Assembly (NCBI GenBank): GCA_018340375.1
Contig: JAFFJZ010000074.1
Location: 62,001-126,000, forward strand
Direction of reading: 5' to 3'
Length of the DNA stretch: 64,000 nucleotides
Source of the DNA: Gonatopus flavifemur
Taxonomy: Eukaryota; Arthropoda; Insecta; Hymenoptera; Dryinidae
Positions within the stretch are counted from its first letter, which is position 1, and the number at the start of each line of letters is the position of its first letter. A program made the position numbers and the translations under genes. The notes below the pieces were generated by a model that saw only the letters and a program-made list of their open reading frames with translations, was not told the origin of the DNA and did no database searches. This document shows positions 32,912 to 41,709 of the stretch, one piece after another.

Positions 32912-35247
32912 ATGGAGTATGCTACAAGAATGGTACTCATACCCGAAATGGATGTACAACGGATACAGCAACAGCAACATGGAAAAAACATGTTTGCGGA
33001 CCCTATCAAATCTGTCCCAACTCCTGGGAACCCTTCCAGTCGTCTGGATGCTGAACCGAATGAAATTCTCAATTCGTCTGGTTTTTCTGATGAGAGAGAA
33101 AAATGTAAAGCATATTTACAAATTTTACAACGATATTTGAGATACATAAGTAGTGAACGATATTCCAATAGTATTGAGCAACGAGGAGATGAGAAAGATA
33201 CAGAAAATGTATAACAGGATCATGAACACTACCAAATTGAATCACCACAACCCGTGAGACGTTTGAGTGATAGTTGAATCAATGAAAGTGTACCTCAAAA
33301 GTATCGTGAAAAAGCGCGATTGCTGATCAGTTATCTGCATAAAAATTGTGATGTAACAAATCATCACAAAAAGAGTCGCGTGATGGCATCGCGCACGATC
33401 CCTATCGATCGTCATCGTAAACATTCATAACGAGTTAGTTCACTCGAAAGAACATAGCTGTCGCTCGCTCACACGAGAATCGGGAACACATCTCCTCTCC
33501 CTCGCTATTCCTGTCCTGCTCTTATCCCCGCCCTTCTTCCATTTGTTGAGGTTTCCCGTCCCCAAGGAGGCAGCGCCACCTATACAACGGATGCTTGGTA
33601 GGATTGGTTCAACGCCAGGAGGCGATATCAACGCCATCTCAGCCTTTCCTAAATCGACAACCCCCAGGAGACTGGAAACCCCTCGTGGGCAACACCATCT
33701 CTCTCCAACCCTGGACTAGAGAGAGAGAGAGAGAGAGTGAGATGAGTCGTCTCCGAGGATGCCGTTCCTGGATCGGCGGAACAACGGCAGAGACCAACCC
33801 GACCACGCTGAACCCCTTCTCCCGGCCCCACCAAGGGAGCGAAAAGGACATGAACACTCGCACCCAGAAGATCTCCACAACGCACATGCGCACACTCACC
33901 CAACGAGTAGTAAGAAGCCACCACCACCCGAGCGCGCAAAACGAGCTCGAGAATGCGCTCCAACGGAAAGTCACCGACGGGGTTTTGTATATGATTTCGT
34001 GAATTCACCCGTCGGTGAAGGAGAAGGAAGTGGCCATGTTGCCTGTCACTCCTGATGTAACCGAGCCACGGCAACGTTCCAGGGAAAACTCGCGATATAA
34101 AAGTTTGGATACGGTGAGTGTGCTGTGCCATCGGGGTCCGATTTCAATCAGAATTTTCTTCCTCGTTTCTGTCGAGGAAGTTAACCGGTGTTGAGTGCTC
34201 GTGCGGTGTTTCCCCGCGAGATTTATGTGGTAAAAATAGTGTCGTTCACGTGGCCTCCTCCACGTGTTCCTCTTTCTACATTTTCCTTCCTGACCTTTCG
34301 TGTTTCGATATCGAGTCACCCCCTCCGCCCGTGGTTGTCCTCTCCCGGTTAAATTGCATGGTCGCAGTTTCCCTATATTTCCCTTTGTTCCGATTTATGT
34401 AAACGGCATGGTCCGTCAATAGATGTTCCCTCGTGGCCACGCCCTCCGTCTCTTCTTGCTATTCCCCGTGTTCCCCGGATTATTTCCACATATACGGATT
34501 CCTCGTTTGTGTTTTGGTCCACGACGAAGTCGTAGGACGATTGTAAAATTCATGTGCAAAAAAATGAAATATAAAAGTGTAGTAACTCGTGTTTAGCATA
34601 GCTGCCGTGTCATTGATTTGGTTAACTAGATTCAACCCACCCCCTCTCCCTGAGCTTGTCCTTCTCCTTTGATCCCTCAAGACTATCGTGGACAAGTTAC
34701 TTGTTTCTTCTCAATACATTGCAGGTCTCGCTCCAATAACTAAATATCCACGACAGGAGTCGCGGAGGCGCTCAACAACCCAAGCGCCTTTGTGCATGGA
34801 TTCTGGGTATATCCATCACACAATGCCAAAGATAATATCACGTGGGATAAAAGAGGTTTGTTTTCAATTGATGGGAAAAAATTGCGTCATTCAAATATTA
34901 TTGATTTGATCAACGAGGCTATGCGTGCTAGAAAAACGACACACTCCCATAGCCGACGGCATTTCGCGCGTTTACTTTGGTCTATTGGGACACCTAGAGA
35001 ATTCGTAGGTAATACTCAATTATGGACAGAAGGTAATTTTGGTACATTTCTATCCACTCCACAACCTTCTCCGACATCTTCAAGAACATCATCGCAACAC
35101 CGAGAAGAGGAAGAAGAAGAAGACGAAGACGAAGAAAACGACAGCGAAGTTTACAACGACGCGGAAGATAGTATTCTTGTTCCGAGTGAGGACGATCATA
35201 TACCTTCTAGAAATACGACAGAAGCAACATCGTGGCAACGATTATAA
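32912..35247 (+). pseudogene. Polinton VP-like gene split by an LTR-like insertion
   Basis: The 5' part starts at ATG 32,912 (MEYATRMVLIPEMDVQRIQ). It has in-frame stops at 33,212-33,214 (TAA) and near 33,275 (TGA), then reads VPQKYREKARLLISYLHKN up to about 33,346. The 3' part resumes near 34,825 with ITWDKRGLFSIDGKKLRHS, NIIDLINEAMRARKTT and RLLWSIGTPREFVGN, followed by a highly acidic tail (EEEEEEDEDEEND) and a stop at 35,247. An 'LVPxE' N-terminus, a VPxKYxxKA helix and a SNIxDLINxAxRxRK block followed by xxPxEFIGN occur together in Polinton proteins, so the two parts belong to one gene. Function unknown; probably virion-related. Confidence 0.75.
33347..34822. mobile_element. LTR-like insertion inside the Polinton
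   Basis: Non-coding DNA of about 1.4 kb splits the VP-like gene. A likely left end is TGTGATGTAACA at 33,346-33,357, and a likely right end is CCATCACACA near 34,811-34,820, which would be TG...CA ends with a short inverted match. No target duplication is visible, so the limits are tentative. Inside are a (GA)n run at 33,717-33,736, a TATAAAAG box at 34,096, a GTGAGT donor-like site at 34,113 and a pyrimidine-rich 3' half. No gag or pol was recognised. It is more GC-rich than the surrounding Polinton, as the insert in RT is. Confidence 0.5.
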
Positions 35248-35253
35248 GAAATA

Positions 35254-36215
35254 ATGGAAATATTGGAAAACTTGTATTATAATCCTCGAAAAGAAACATT
35301 GCTTTCGGGTGCACGGCAATTATTACAAGCTACTCGTGGTAAAATAAAACCAGGAAAAGTTTTGACATGGCTTGAAACACATGACACGTACTCACTTCAT
35401 AAACCTACGCGGAAGAGGTTTTTGCGACGAAGGTATCACATTTATAACATTGACGATCTCTGTGAAGTCGATCTTATCGATGTGGGTCAAATCAAAACGT
35501 ATAATGATGGTTTTACGTATATTTTAGTCGTTATAGATGTACTCAGTAAACATGCATGGACCAGATTACTGACCGATAAAACCTGTGAAACGGTCACAAA
35601 AGCTTTCAAACACATACTCGAAAACAACAATAATAGATCACCAATTCACCTTCAAACCGATAGTGGAAAAGAATTCCCAGGCTCGAAATTTCAAGAATTC
35701 CTGGAGAGTAAAAACATACGATTCAGAACAGTCCGTAATCCTGACGTAGAAGCCGCTGTCGTAGAGAGATTTAATCGCACTTTGAAAGAGCGCTTGTGGC
35801 ATTCCTTCACATATACAAGAACTAAGCGTTACGTTGATGTGTTGCAGGATATTGTAGATTCATATAACCATACAATACATACATCTATAAAAATGCGCCC
35901 TGACGAAGTGACACTCAAAAACGTGCCCTTCACGGAGGTGGATGGAGCAAAGAAATATTCACTGTCGTACGGATCTCTACTCAGCGTCGACCTCACGTTC
36001 ATATACTACGTAATGTGAATAACAAGGAAATTGACGGAATTTTTCATGAACGGGAATTGAATCGAATGGCTGAAAATTCAAAGGAAAAATATTCACGTAT
36101 TGAACAAGTCTTAGAAACTAAAGGACGAGGAATACATAAAAAAGCATTGGTTCTTCGGTTTGGATATCCCGAAGTATTCTAATCTTGGATACCATCGACT
36201 TGTGTAAAAACTTCG
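35254..36215 (+). pseudogene. INT: Polinton integrase (DD35E) with chromodomain
   Basis: It integrates element DNA into the host. The main frame starts at ATG 35,254, seven bases after the previous stop. Residues 1-70 form the N-terminal zone. The core shows VDLIDVGQI (Asp 73), then LQTDSGKEF (Asp 136) and DVEAAVVERFNRT (Glu 171); the spacing of 35 between the second and third matches DD35E, so the catalytic triad is intact. The frame is lost after about residue 225, near 35,935. Another frame then reads EIDGIFHERELNRM and a chromodomain (YSRIEQVLETKGRG ... LRFGYPEVF) to a TAA at 36,180-36,182, with SWIP beyond it. Broken only in the C-terminal third. Confidence 0.9.
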
Positions 36216-36237
36216 CTCAACGAACAAAAAAGTCAGC

Positions 36238-37062
36238 ATGAGAGACGAATTTTATATCGTTCTCCCTAGTAATAGTAGTATAAAGTATTTCCCTAATAAT
36301 ACAACTACCTGTTTCACGACAAGACTACCCCAACAAATTCATTTAACTGGAGAATGGGTAGTCGCGTTAGCTGGAATTCGAATTCCTATCACTTTTCTTC
36401 ATGTACCTAAAGATGGAGAATCAAACTATGTTAGTATGATAACAAACGGTGTACCAACCCGTTCAAACAGTGATAATCCACAAAAAAATGATATTGATTA
36501 TCAAGAAGAAAGATCATGTGTTGCACCAGGAATATACAGATCGATTGATGAACCGATTTAGGCTGTTAACATGACGCCATCTATAAGAGGTCATTTGAAA
36601 TTTCTTCTCAATCATGGAGGCTTCGTGTCAGTTACACGTATTTGTGATGCGAAATGCGATCGAATTGAACATTCGTTCTTACTCTCACCTGTGCTGTTTC
36701 ATTTGCTTGGTTTTGTACCTCCTATGAATACACATAGAATTGTAGATGCTAACAATGAATTCGAATACGAGGCTCCAAGACCCGCAAGCTTGGCCGGAAT
36801 CGCTCCTACTACTCTGTTTGTATATACAGATTTGTGTGAATCTTATATAACAGGTGATACACAAGCTCCTTGATCACGTGTGGTGCCACTAGACATAACA
36901 AAATACTTATACGGAACCGTCACGGTAAAAACATTCCTGCCTCTCAAATATATTTCATTGCTCCGTTCAAATTTTCAAACAGTAAATATCGATATAAGAG
37001 ACCAGTTTGGCCAACCAATACCATTTGAACACGGAACATCAACGACAACACTACATTTCTAA
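36238..37062 (+). pseudogene. Polinton LPSNSS-motif protein (putative minor capsid)
   Basis: A single 275-codon frame starts at ATG 36,238 and contains two in-frame stops: TAG at 36,559-36,561 and TGA at 36,871-36,873. The N-terminus FYIVLPSNSSIKYFPNNTT, then FTTRLPQQIHLTGEWVVALA and GIRIP, is a hallmark of a conserved Polinton protein located between integrase and capsid genes. Later blocks include ITRICDAKCDRIEHSF-like sequence and LAGIAPTTLFVYTDLCES, and it ends FEHGTSTTTLHF. I believe this family has been proposed as a minor (penton-like) structural protein, but I am not certain of the name. Confidence 0.75.
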
Positions 37063-37088
37063 CGGGTCTTGTGAACCATTCAAAAAAT

Positions 37089-37655
37089 ATGAGTCACTAT
37101 TTAGATTATTTCGAAGACCAGGATGGTGGTGGGGTGTCGAATGTTCACGTAGGGGCACCATATCAACGGGGACATGATATAGGCAGTTTTCTTGGTGGAC
37201 TTTTCCGTGAAGTTTTCCCTTCAATCCGTAAAGGTGCTCGTGCTATCGGGAAAAAAGCTTTGCGTACAGGGTTGAATGTTGCGGACGATTTATTAGAAAA
37301 AGATATATCATTAGATGAAGCATTACGTGGAAATTTGAAGAGTGCTAGTAGAAATTCGAAGAGAAAAGCAGAAGAACGTATCGAACGACTGATGAGAGGA
37401 TCGGGATATAAGATGGTGAAGACACCAAAGAGAGCACAGTCCAAAACAACTCGTCAGCGTACGAAGACACGCTCTCGTATCCAAACGAAAAAACCTACCA
37501 GACGTCGGACAGTGAAAGCAAAGAGGAGTACAGAGGAGAAGAAGGAGAAGATTCCGAAGAGGAAGAAAATTTTGAAAATCCATGGTGCTGAGTCAGTATT
37601 GAAACAACCTAAACGAAAAATCAAATCTCGTACGGTCGCTGATATATTTTCATGA
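37089..37655 (+). CDS. Basic core / membrane-active-like Polinton protein
   Basis: An intact frame of 188 codons from ATG 37,089 (MSHYLDYFEDQDGGG), preferred over the in-frame GTG 18 bases earlier. A glycine-rich start is followed by an amphipathic helix region GHDIGSFLGGLFREVFPSIR and KGARAIGKKALRTGLNVADD. Next come a helical block with KRKAEERIERLMRGSGYK and a long, very basic tail rich in K, R and T with a bipartite nuclear-signal appearance. The layout resembles adenovirus core/pVI-type proteins and is common in Polintons between the LPSNSS protein and the capsid protein. It probably binds DNA or lyses membranes in a virion (inference). Confidence 0.7.
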   Translation: MSHYLDYFEDQDGGGVSNVHVGAPYQRGHDIGSFLGGLFREVFPSIRKGARAIGKKALRTGLNVADDLLEKDISLDEALRGNLKSASRNSKRKAEERIERLMRGSGYKMVKTPKRAQSKTTRQRTKTRSRIQTKKPTRRRTVKAKRSTEEKKEKIPKRKKILKIHGAESVLKQPKRKIKSRTVADIFS

Positions 37656-37682
37656 ACGATAAACATATAAGAGAACATTAAA

Positions 37683-39003
37683 ATAGCATTTCTTCATACA
37701 CATTCGTGCGTATGTCTCAAGTCAGAATTGGAACTTTTCACTTTACCTCCAACACAAACAACAATCGAAGGATCTCAATGGGTTCATTACAAACCCATAT
37801 CGTCTCTGATTAATGATTCTCCAATAGAATTCGTTGTTCCCGGGCAAGGTGAAGAGTACATAGATCTAACTCATACAATGCTCAGTTTTCGAGTGCAAAT
37901 CAAACATAATGTTCAGGAAAACGATGGTAAGCCACTGGAAATACCTGAGCATGGTCCCGTTAATAATTCCATGCACTCAATGTTCAATTAAGTGGATGTT
38001 TACTACAATCAAAAATTGGTATTGCCGCTCAATAACGCTTACGCGTATAGAGCTTATATCGAGACATTATTGAATTACGGACCTGCTGAAAAACAATCGC
38101 ATCTCACTAGTGTGCTTTGGTATGATGATACACCCGAACAAATGGACTCTATAAACGCTAATAATAAAGGATACAGTCGGCGAGAATCATTGATCACTGG
38201 AGAAGAAACTGTAGACTTACTGGGTCATTTGCATTGCGACTCATCCAATCAAGAGAAATTTCTCGTCAATGGAGTGGAAGTTCGTTTACGACTTGTTCGT
38301 AAAAAAGATGCATTTCGTCTCATGGACGCAGGGACGGATTACATGGTGCATATTGTCGAAGCGACGCTCATTATGCGACGGGCTAAAATATCACCATTAG
38401 TCTTACCAGCACATGACAGAGCTTTAACTGAATCTGAGGCAAAATATCCTCTCACACGTGTAGAAGTCGAAACTCTCACAATTCATTCAGGTGTCCACGG
38501 CGAAATGTTGGATAACGTGGTTCTTGGTCAATTACCAAAAAGAATCATAGCAGGGTTTGTCGACAACAAAGCATTCAACGGTGACAGAAAACGTACCCAA
38601 TTCAATTTTCAAAATTATAAAATGAATTCCTTTGCGTTATACGTGGATGATGAGCCTGCTTTAGCCAAACCACTGTGAACAGATTTCAAGAAGAATAATC
38701 TGTATGTGGATGCGTATCATACTCTATTTCCGGGAACAGGAATTCATTTTCTCAATGAGGTAAAATTCCGTATCTCGAAAACACTATCCTAATGGATATT
38801 GTTTATTCGTGTTTGATTTGACTCCTGATTTATCGGCGAATAGCAACACACACTGGAATCTTGTAAAACATGGTAGTGTGAGAATAGGAGTGCGTTTTGA
38901 GGAAGCCCTCGAATCAACGGTAAATTGTATACTCTATGCTGAATATGACAATGTATCAGAAATTGATTCTTCAAGACAAATAATTGCTGATTTTGCCAGT
39001 TGA
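37683..39003 (+). pseudogene. MCP: Polinton double jelly-roll major capsid protein
   Basis: The reading frame is continuous upstream to 37,683, where an ATA stands at the expected start (AFLHTHSCVCLKSELELF follows). The N-terminal jelly-roll shows TQTTIEGSQWVHYKPISS and EFVVPGQGEEYIDLTHT. An in-frame TAA lies at 37,989-37,991 just before VDVYYNQKLVLPLNNAY. The central part (RLRLVRKKDAFRLMD, MVHIVEATLIMRRAKISP) runs to a TGA at 38,676-38,678. NNLYVDAYHTLFPGTGIHFL continues in frame, then a frameshift near 38,770-38,800 leads to FDLTPDLSANSN and VNCILYAEYDNVSEIDSSR. The whole length (about 440 codons) is present. Four separate lesions mean no capsid can be made. Confidence 0.9.
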
Positions 39004-39151
39004 TTACAGTGACCTTCATATATTCTTCGAAGATGCTGATCAATCACAAAATAATACTGATTTTCATACAATATAATTACATTTGAAATGTCAAAATAAT
39101 TCAGTTCGCTTCTAACTTTGGGTAACAGAACATCAACTTGAACTGTCGTGA

Positions 39152-39445
39152 ATGTCAAAAATGAATATGATTGTGGATATTCAAGGTTTTGAAGATAGTG
39201 AAGGGAAATTTCTCCCCAAAGAAATTGCCATATTATCGCTGGACGTTACATACATTGGTCATTGGGTCTTATCACCGCCTTGTTCCTTCGGAAAATTACC
39301 CGACAAGTACAAAATAAAAAATAATTGGTTGTCTCGAAACTTTCATGGTATTGAATGGTTTGAAGGTGATGTGGAATATGAACATTTTATCCATACTTTC
39401 AAAAATTTAGTAACCATTTCCAATAAAATCTTCAACCGTGGTTAG
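39152..39445 (+). CDS. Small DIQGF-motif protein, possible Polinton accessory
   Basis: A 97-codon frame with ATGs at 39,152 (alternative start) and 39,161. It reads MIVDIQGFEDSEGKFLPKE, then IAILSLD, a WVLSPPC turn, NNWLSRNFHGIEWFEGDV and a helix. A conserved 'D-x-QGF ... F-x-PKE' opening followed by 'W-L-x-x-x-x-HGxxWxxG' is something I recall from small arthropod proteins found near mobile elements, with an RNase H-like appearance, but I cannot name the family. It ends early (stop at 39,443) before the C-terminal part I would expect. It lies between the capsid gene and a minus-strand piggyBac. Confidence 0.4.
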   Translation: MSKMNMIVDIQGFEDSEGKFLPKEIAILSLDVTYIGHWVLSPPCSFGKLPDKYKIKNNWLSRNFHGIEWFEGDVEYEHFIHTFKNLVTISNKIFNRG

Positions 39446-40291
39446 TTGCTCACCACGTAAGTGAAGTTGCTCATCAATCGTTGAATTCTCCGATGGTTTG
39501 TACATCTGAGACAAATTTGAGTTCAGCATCGTCCAAAGATCACGGATCGGTGCTGCTTTATCTTCCTTCACGCGTTGCTGACGTGTATTAGCGTCGTCGA
39601 ATCTGATAAAACGCATAATACTTCAAAAACTCTCAAGTCCAATTGTCGCTCGATAAAGTGAATATGCATTTGAATGTCACATATCAGTTGTGTGATCGAC
39701 GTTAGAATTATTCACACCAGAACAAATTGAAATCGCTATAAACGCGTACATTTCTTGTACAGTAACAGGCTTCCATTTTCGCTGTGGATTCGGATGTGCT
39801 GCATTATATGCTGCGTCGACAGTTATAGCTTTTTCATTTGTGTGTCGAATTATCATATCTATCATATCTACCGTGAATATCTTCTTGAAAGTATCGCTTA
39901 TTGGAAGTGCTTCGGTGCTTCTATGAGGACCACTTCGTTGATGCACTATATTATGAGATGCGGTTTGATGTTGATGATATGGCATTTTATTCCATATGGT
40001 TTTGTCTTTGGCTATATACCCTGCTGATGATTTTCCTGCTCTTTCAACAGGTGCCACTTGATTTTTTCTGTTACTCCCAATGTGATGATTCTCAACTTCT
40101 ATGTCATCTTCGGTGCTCTCATCCTTTTTCTCATCTTCTTCAATGGATTCATCACTATCAGCAGTTGCACACTCAGACGAAATTCCACCTGGTAACCAGG
40201 TTTCGTCCTCGCTGTCGGACCCTACATCTGACTCAACATCATGGTCTCCCAATAGCGCATTTAGATAAGCTTTTTTCTCTGCAGCATTCAA
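39407..40291 (-). pseudogene. piggyBac-like transposase fragment (copy 1)
   Basis: The first frame from ATG 40,291 has the acidic N-terminus of piggyBac transposases (DSDESIEEDEKKDES). It continues with TIWNKMPYHQHQTASHNIVH, FTVDMIDMIIRHTNEKA and VTVQEMYAFIAISICSGV, and stops at 39,677. After a deletion or frame change the core resumes at 39,616: MRFIRFDDANTRQQR, then KAAPIRDLW and ENSTIDEQLHLRG, which holds the first catalytic Asp. The gene ends at 39,407. The second and third catalytic Asp and the C-terminal cysteine-rich domain are absent. I found no terminal repeats. It belongs to a different subfamily from the copy at 44.4-48.6 kb. Confidence 0.85.
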
Positions 40292-40635
40292 TCTATGATG
40301 AAATTCATGTATTATTCTCTTCTTTGATACAAGAATGAATCATAAAATGGAAATCATTAACACTAAACAAGAATTACAGATTTAGATTTCATCTTACCTT
40401 GCAAATTCAGGCCTGGTTAATTGTTCCACAATCTCAAATTCACAATGCTCCGCAGGTTAATCGCTTCTGAAATACTTCTGGCATACGGAGGAAATAAAAC
40501 AGTAACACTACGATGTGAACATAGTGCTGATTGACATAGAGTCAGAAACAATTCCGTGTGACGTGAACTTCATTTTTTAGGCACGATATGTTTTCTTCGA
40601 GGTATATTACATCAAAATAGTATAAATCATCAAGA

Positions 40636-41488
40636 CTATATGAATCTGTCTTGTGCACTTACTTGTGATACTGACTGTTTGAAATAATTGTCGGAGAAGG
40701 AATTCCAATTACTTGAATTCTGTAAGAATACAAGAATAAGAAATGGGTACCCGTGTACCCCGGGTGCGTAATGACGAAGATAAAAGTGGGTGTTTACACA
40801 AGGGTTGACAATACGATGAATCTTACATGCACAGAGTGATAGACCAATCAATCTAAAATCACGTTCCATTGCATAAAATTCTGATGAATTTGGTTGGCTA
40901 TGATTTCCGAAGAACCTTCTTTCAATCGATATAAGTTCCTCAGACACGCGTTACAAATGGCGTTTGGTAATGGACCGTTAGGAGCGTTGCATTCGAAGAT
41001 GGAATTGATCATGGTTTCAATCTCCCTTCCTGAATACATCTCCATGAATTCATCATCATTACATCTACTTCGTTTCTTAAAACACTTCAAGTGAACCTCT
41101 TCACGATTTCCATCATGTGTCCCTACTTTTTCCTCCGAGATGCTCATAATTTCAAAATTCAACCTCACTTCCAATAATTGATGATCAGTGTGGTTATCAG
41201 TCATGACTGAATGTCGCGTAAAACTGATGAACAGCGCTTTATTATACTGAAATCAGCAACAACATGCCAATATAATCGATTCCAATTCAATTCTTCAGAA
41301 ATTTCTTTCCAAGCATAATGACCCAGGAATGAGAGATGATCTTCTGAAAAATCACTATCTGTGACTCCGAATCCCCTTTCCACTCGTGAGAAATTTGAAA
41401 TACATAGTTTCTTGTGACGGAATATAATTCCAATAGAACTGATGATATTCCATAAACAAAATTCTGACATTTTCCTTTTCTCTCTCAC
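40636..41488 (-). CDS. Unrecognised frames with ZAD-like CxxC block
   Basis: Three adjacent minus-strand frames (41,488-41,201; 41,204-40,848; 40,947-40,636) may be parts of one gene. The middle one reads REIETMINSIFECNAPNGPL followed by PNAICNACLRNLYRLKEG, which resembles the second half of a ZAD-type zinc domain (LPxxICxxCxxxL). The others show nothing I know. It is upstream, in minus orientation, of the piggyBac fragment but does not look like piggyBac sequence. It could be host exons or an element accessory gene. Confidence is low. Confidence 0.25.
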
Positions 41489-41537
41489 AAAAACTGATTT
41501 TTCTCAGGAAGCGCCTTGGGATTTTCTCGAACCGGTA

Positions 41538-41702
41538 GGGGGTCTTTTTGCCGAAAAAGTTTTTCGCCGAATAAACTTAATTCGACAATCGCTAGTCATT
41601 TCTAGAGATCACTACGAACTCTCCTAGTGATTTCTAGAGGTGACTATCGATTGTCAAATCACAGTGTATTCGGCGAAAAACGTTTTCGGCAAAAAGACCC
41701 CC
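41538..41702. mobile_element. 165-bp foldback MITE with TA target
   Basis: The left end GGGGGTCTTTTTGCCGAAAA (41,538) is the inverse of the right end TTTTCGGCAAAAAGACCCCC (41,702). The inverted match continues inward through TTCGCCGAATA and on to TCTAGAGATCACTA / CTAGTGATTTCTAGAG near the centre, so almost the whole element can fold on itself. TA flanks both ends (41,536-41,537 and 41,703-41,704). This fits a Tc1/mariner-type MITE. It carries no coding capacity. Confidence 0.8.
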
Positions 41703-41709
41703 TACCTTT

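Larger units (their letters stand above)
24200..39010. mobile_element. Polinton/Maverick (adintovirus-like) element, decayed
   Basis: This region carries the diagnostic set: protein-primed PolB, FtsK/HerA-type packaging ATPase, retroviral-type integrase with chromodomain, major capsid protein and several small structural genes. PolB and its upstream exons are on the minus strand and the rest on the plus strand, diverging around 30-31.7 kb. I could not find the cysteine protease gene. Terminal inverted repeats were not visible by eye, so both outer limits are approximate. About 1.4 kb of it (33.35-34.8 kb) is a later insertion. Multiple stops and frameshifts make it a fossil. Confidence 0.9.

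Noticed and set aside
33595..34131. Overlapping 100-160-codon frames in the GC-rich segment
   Set aside because: They lie inside an LTR-like insertion, overlap on both strands and contain no domain; low stop density explains them.
37163..37678. Minus-strand Cys/Phe-rich frames
   Set aside because: They are shadows of the Lys/Arg-rich Polinton core-like protein on the plus strand.
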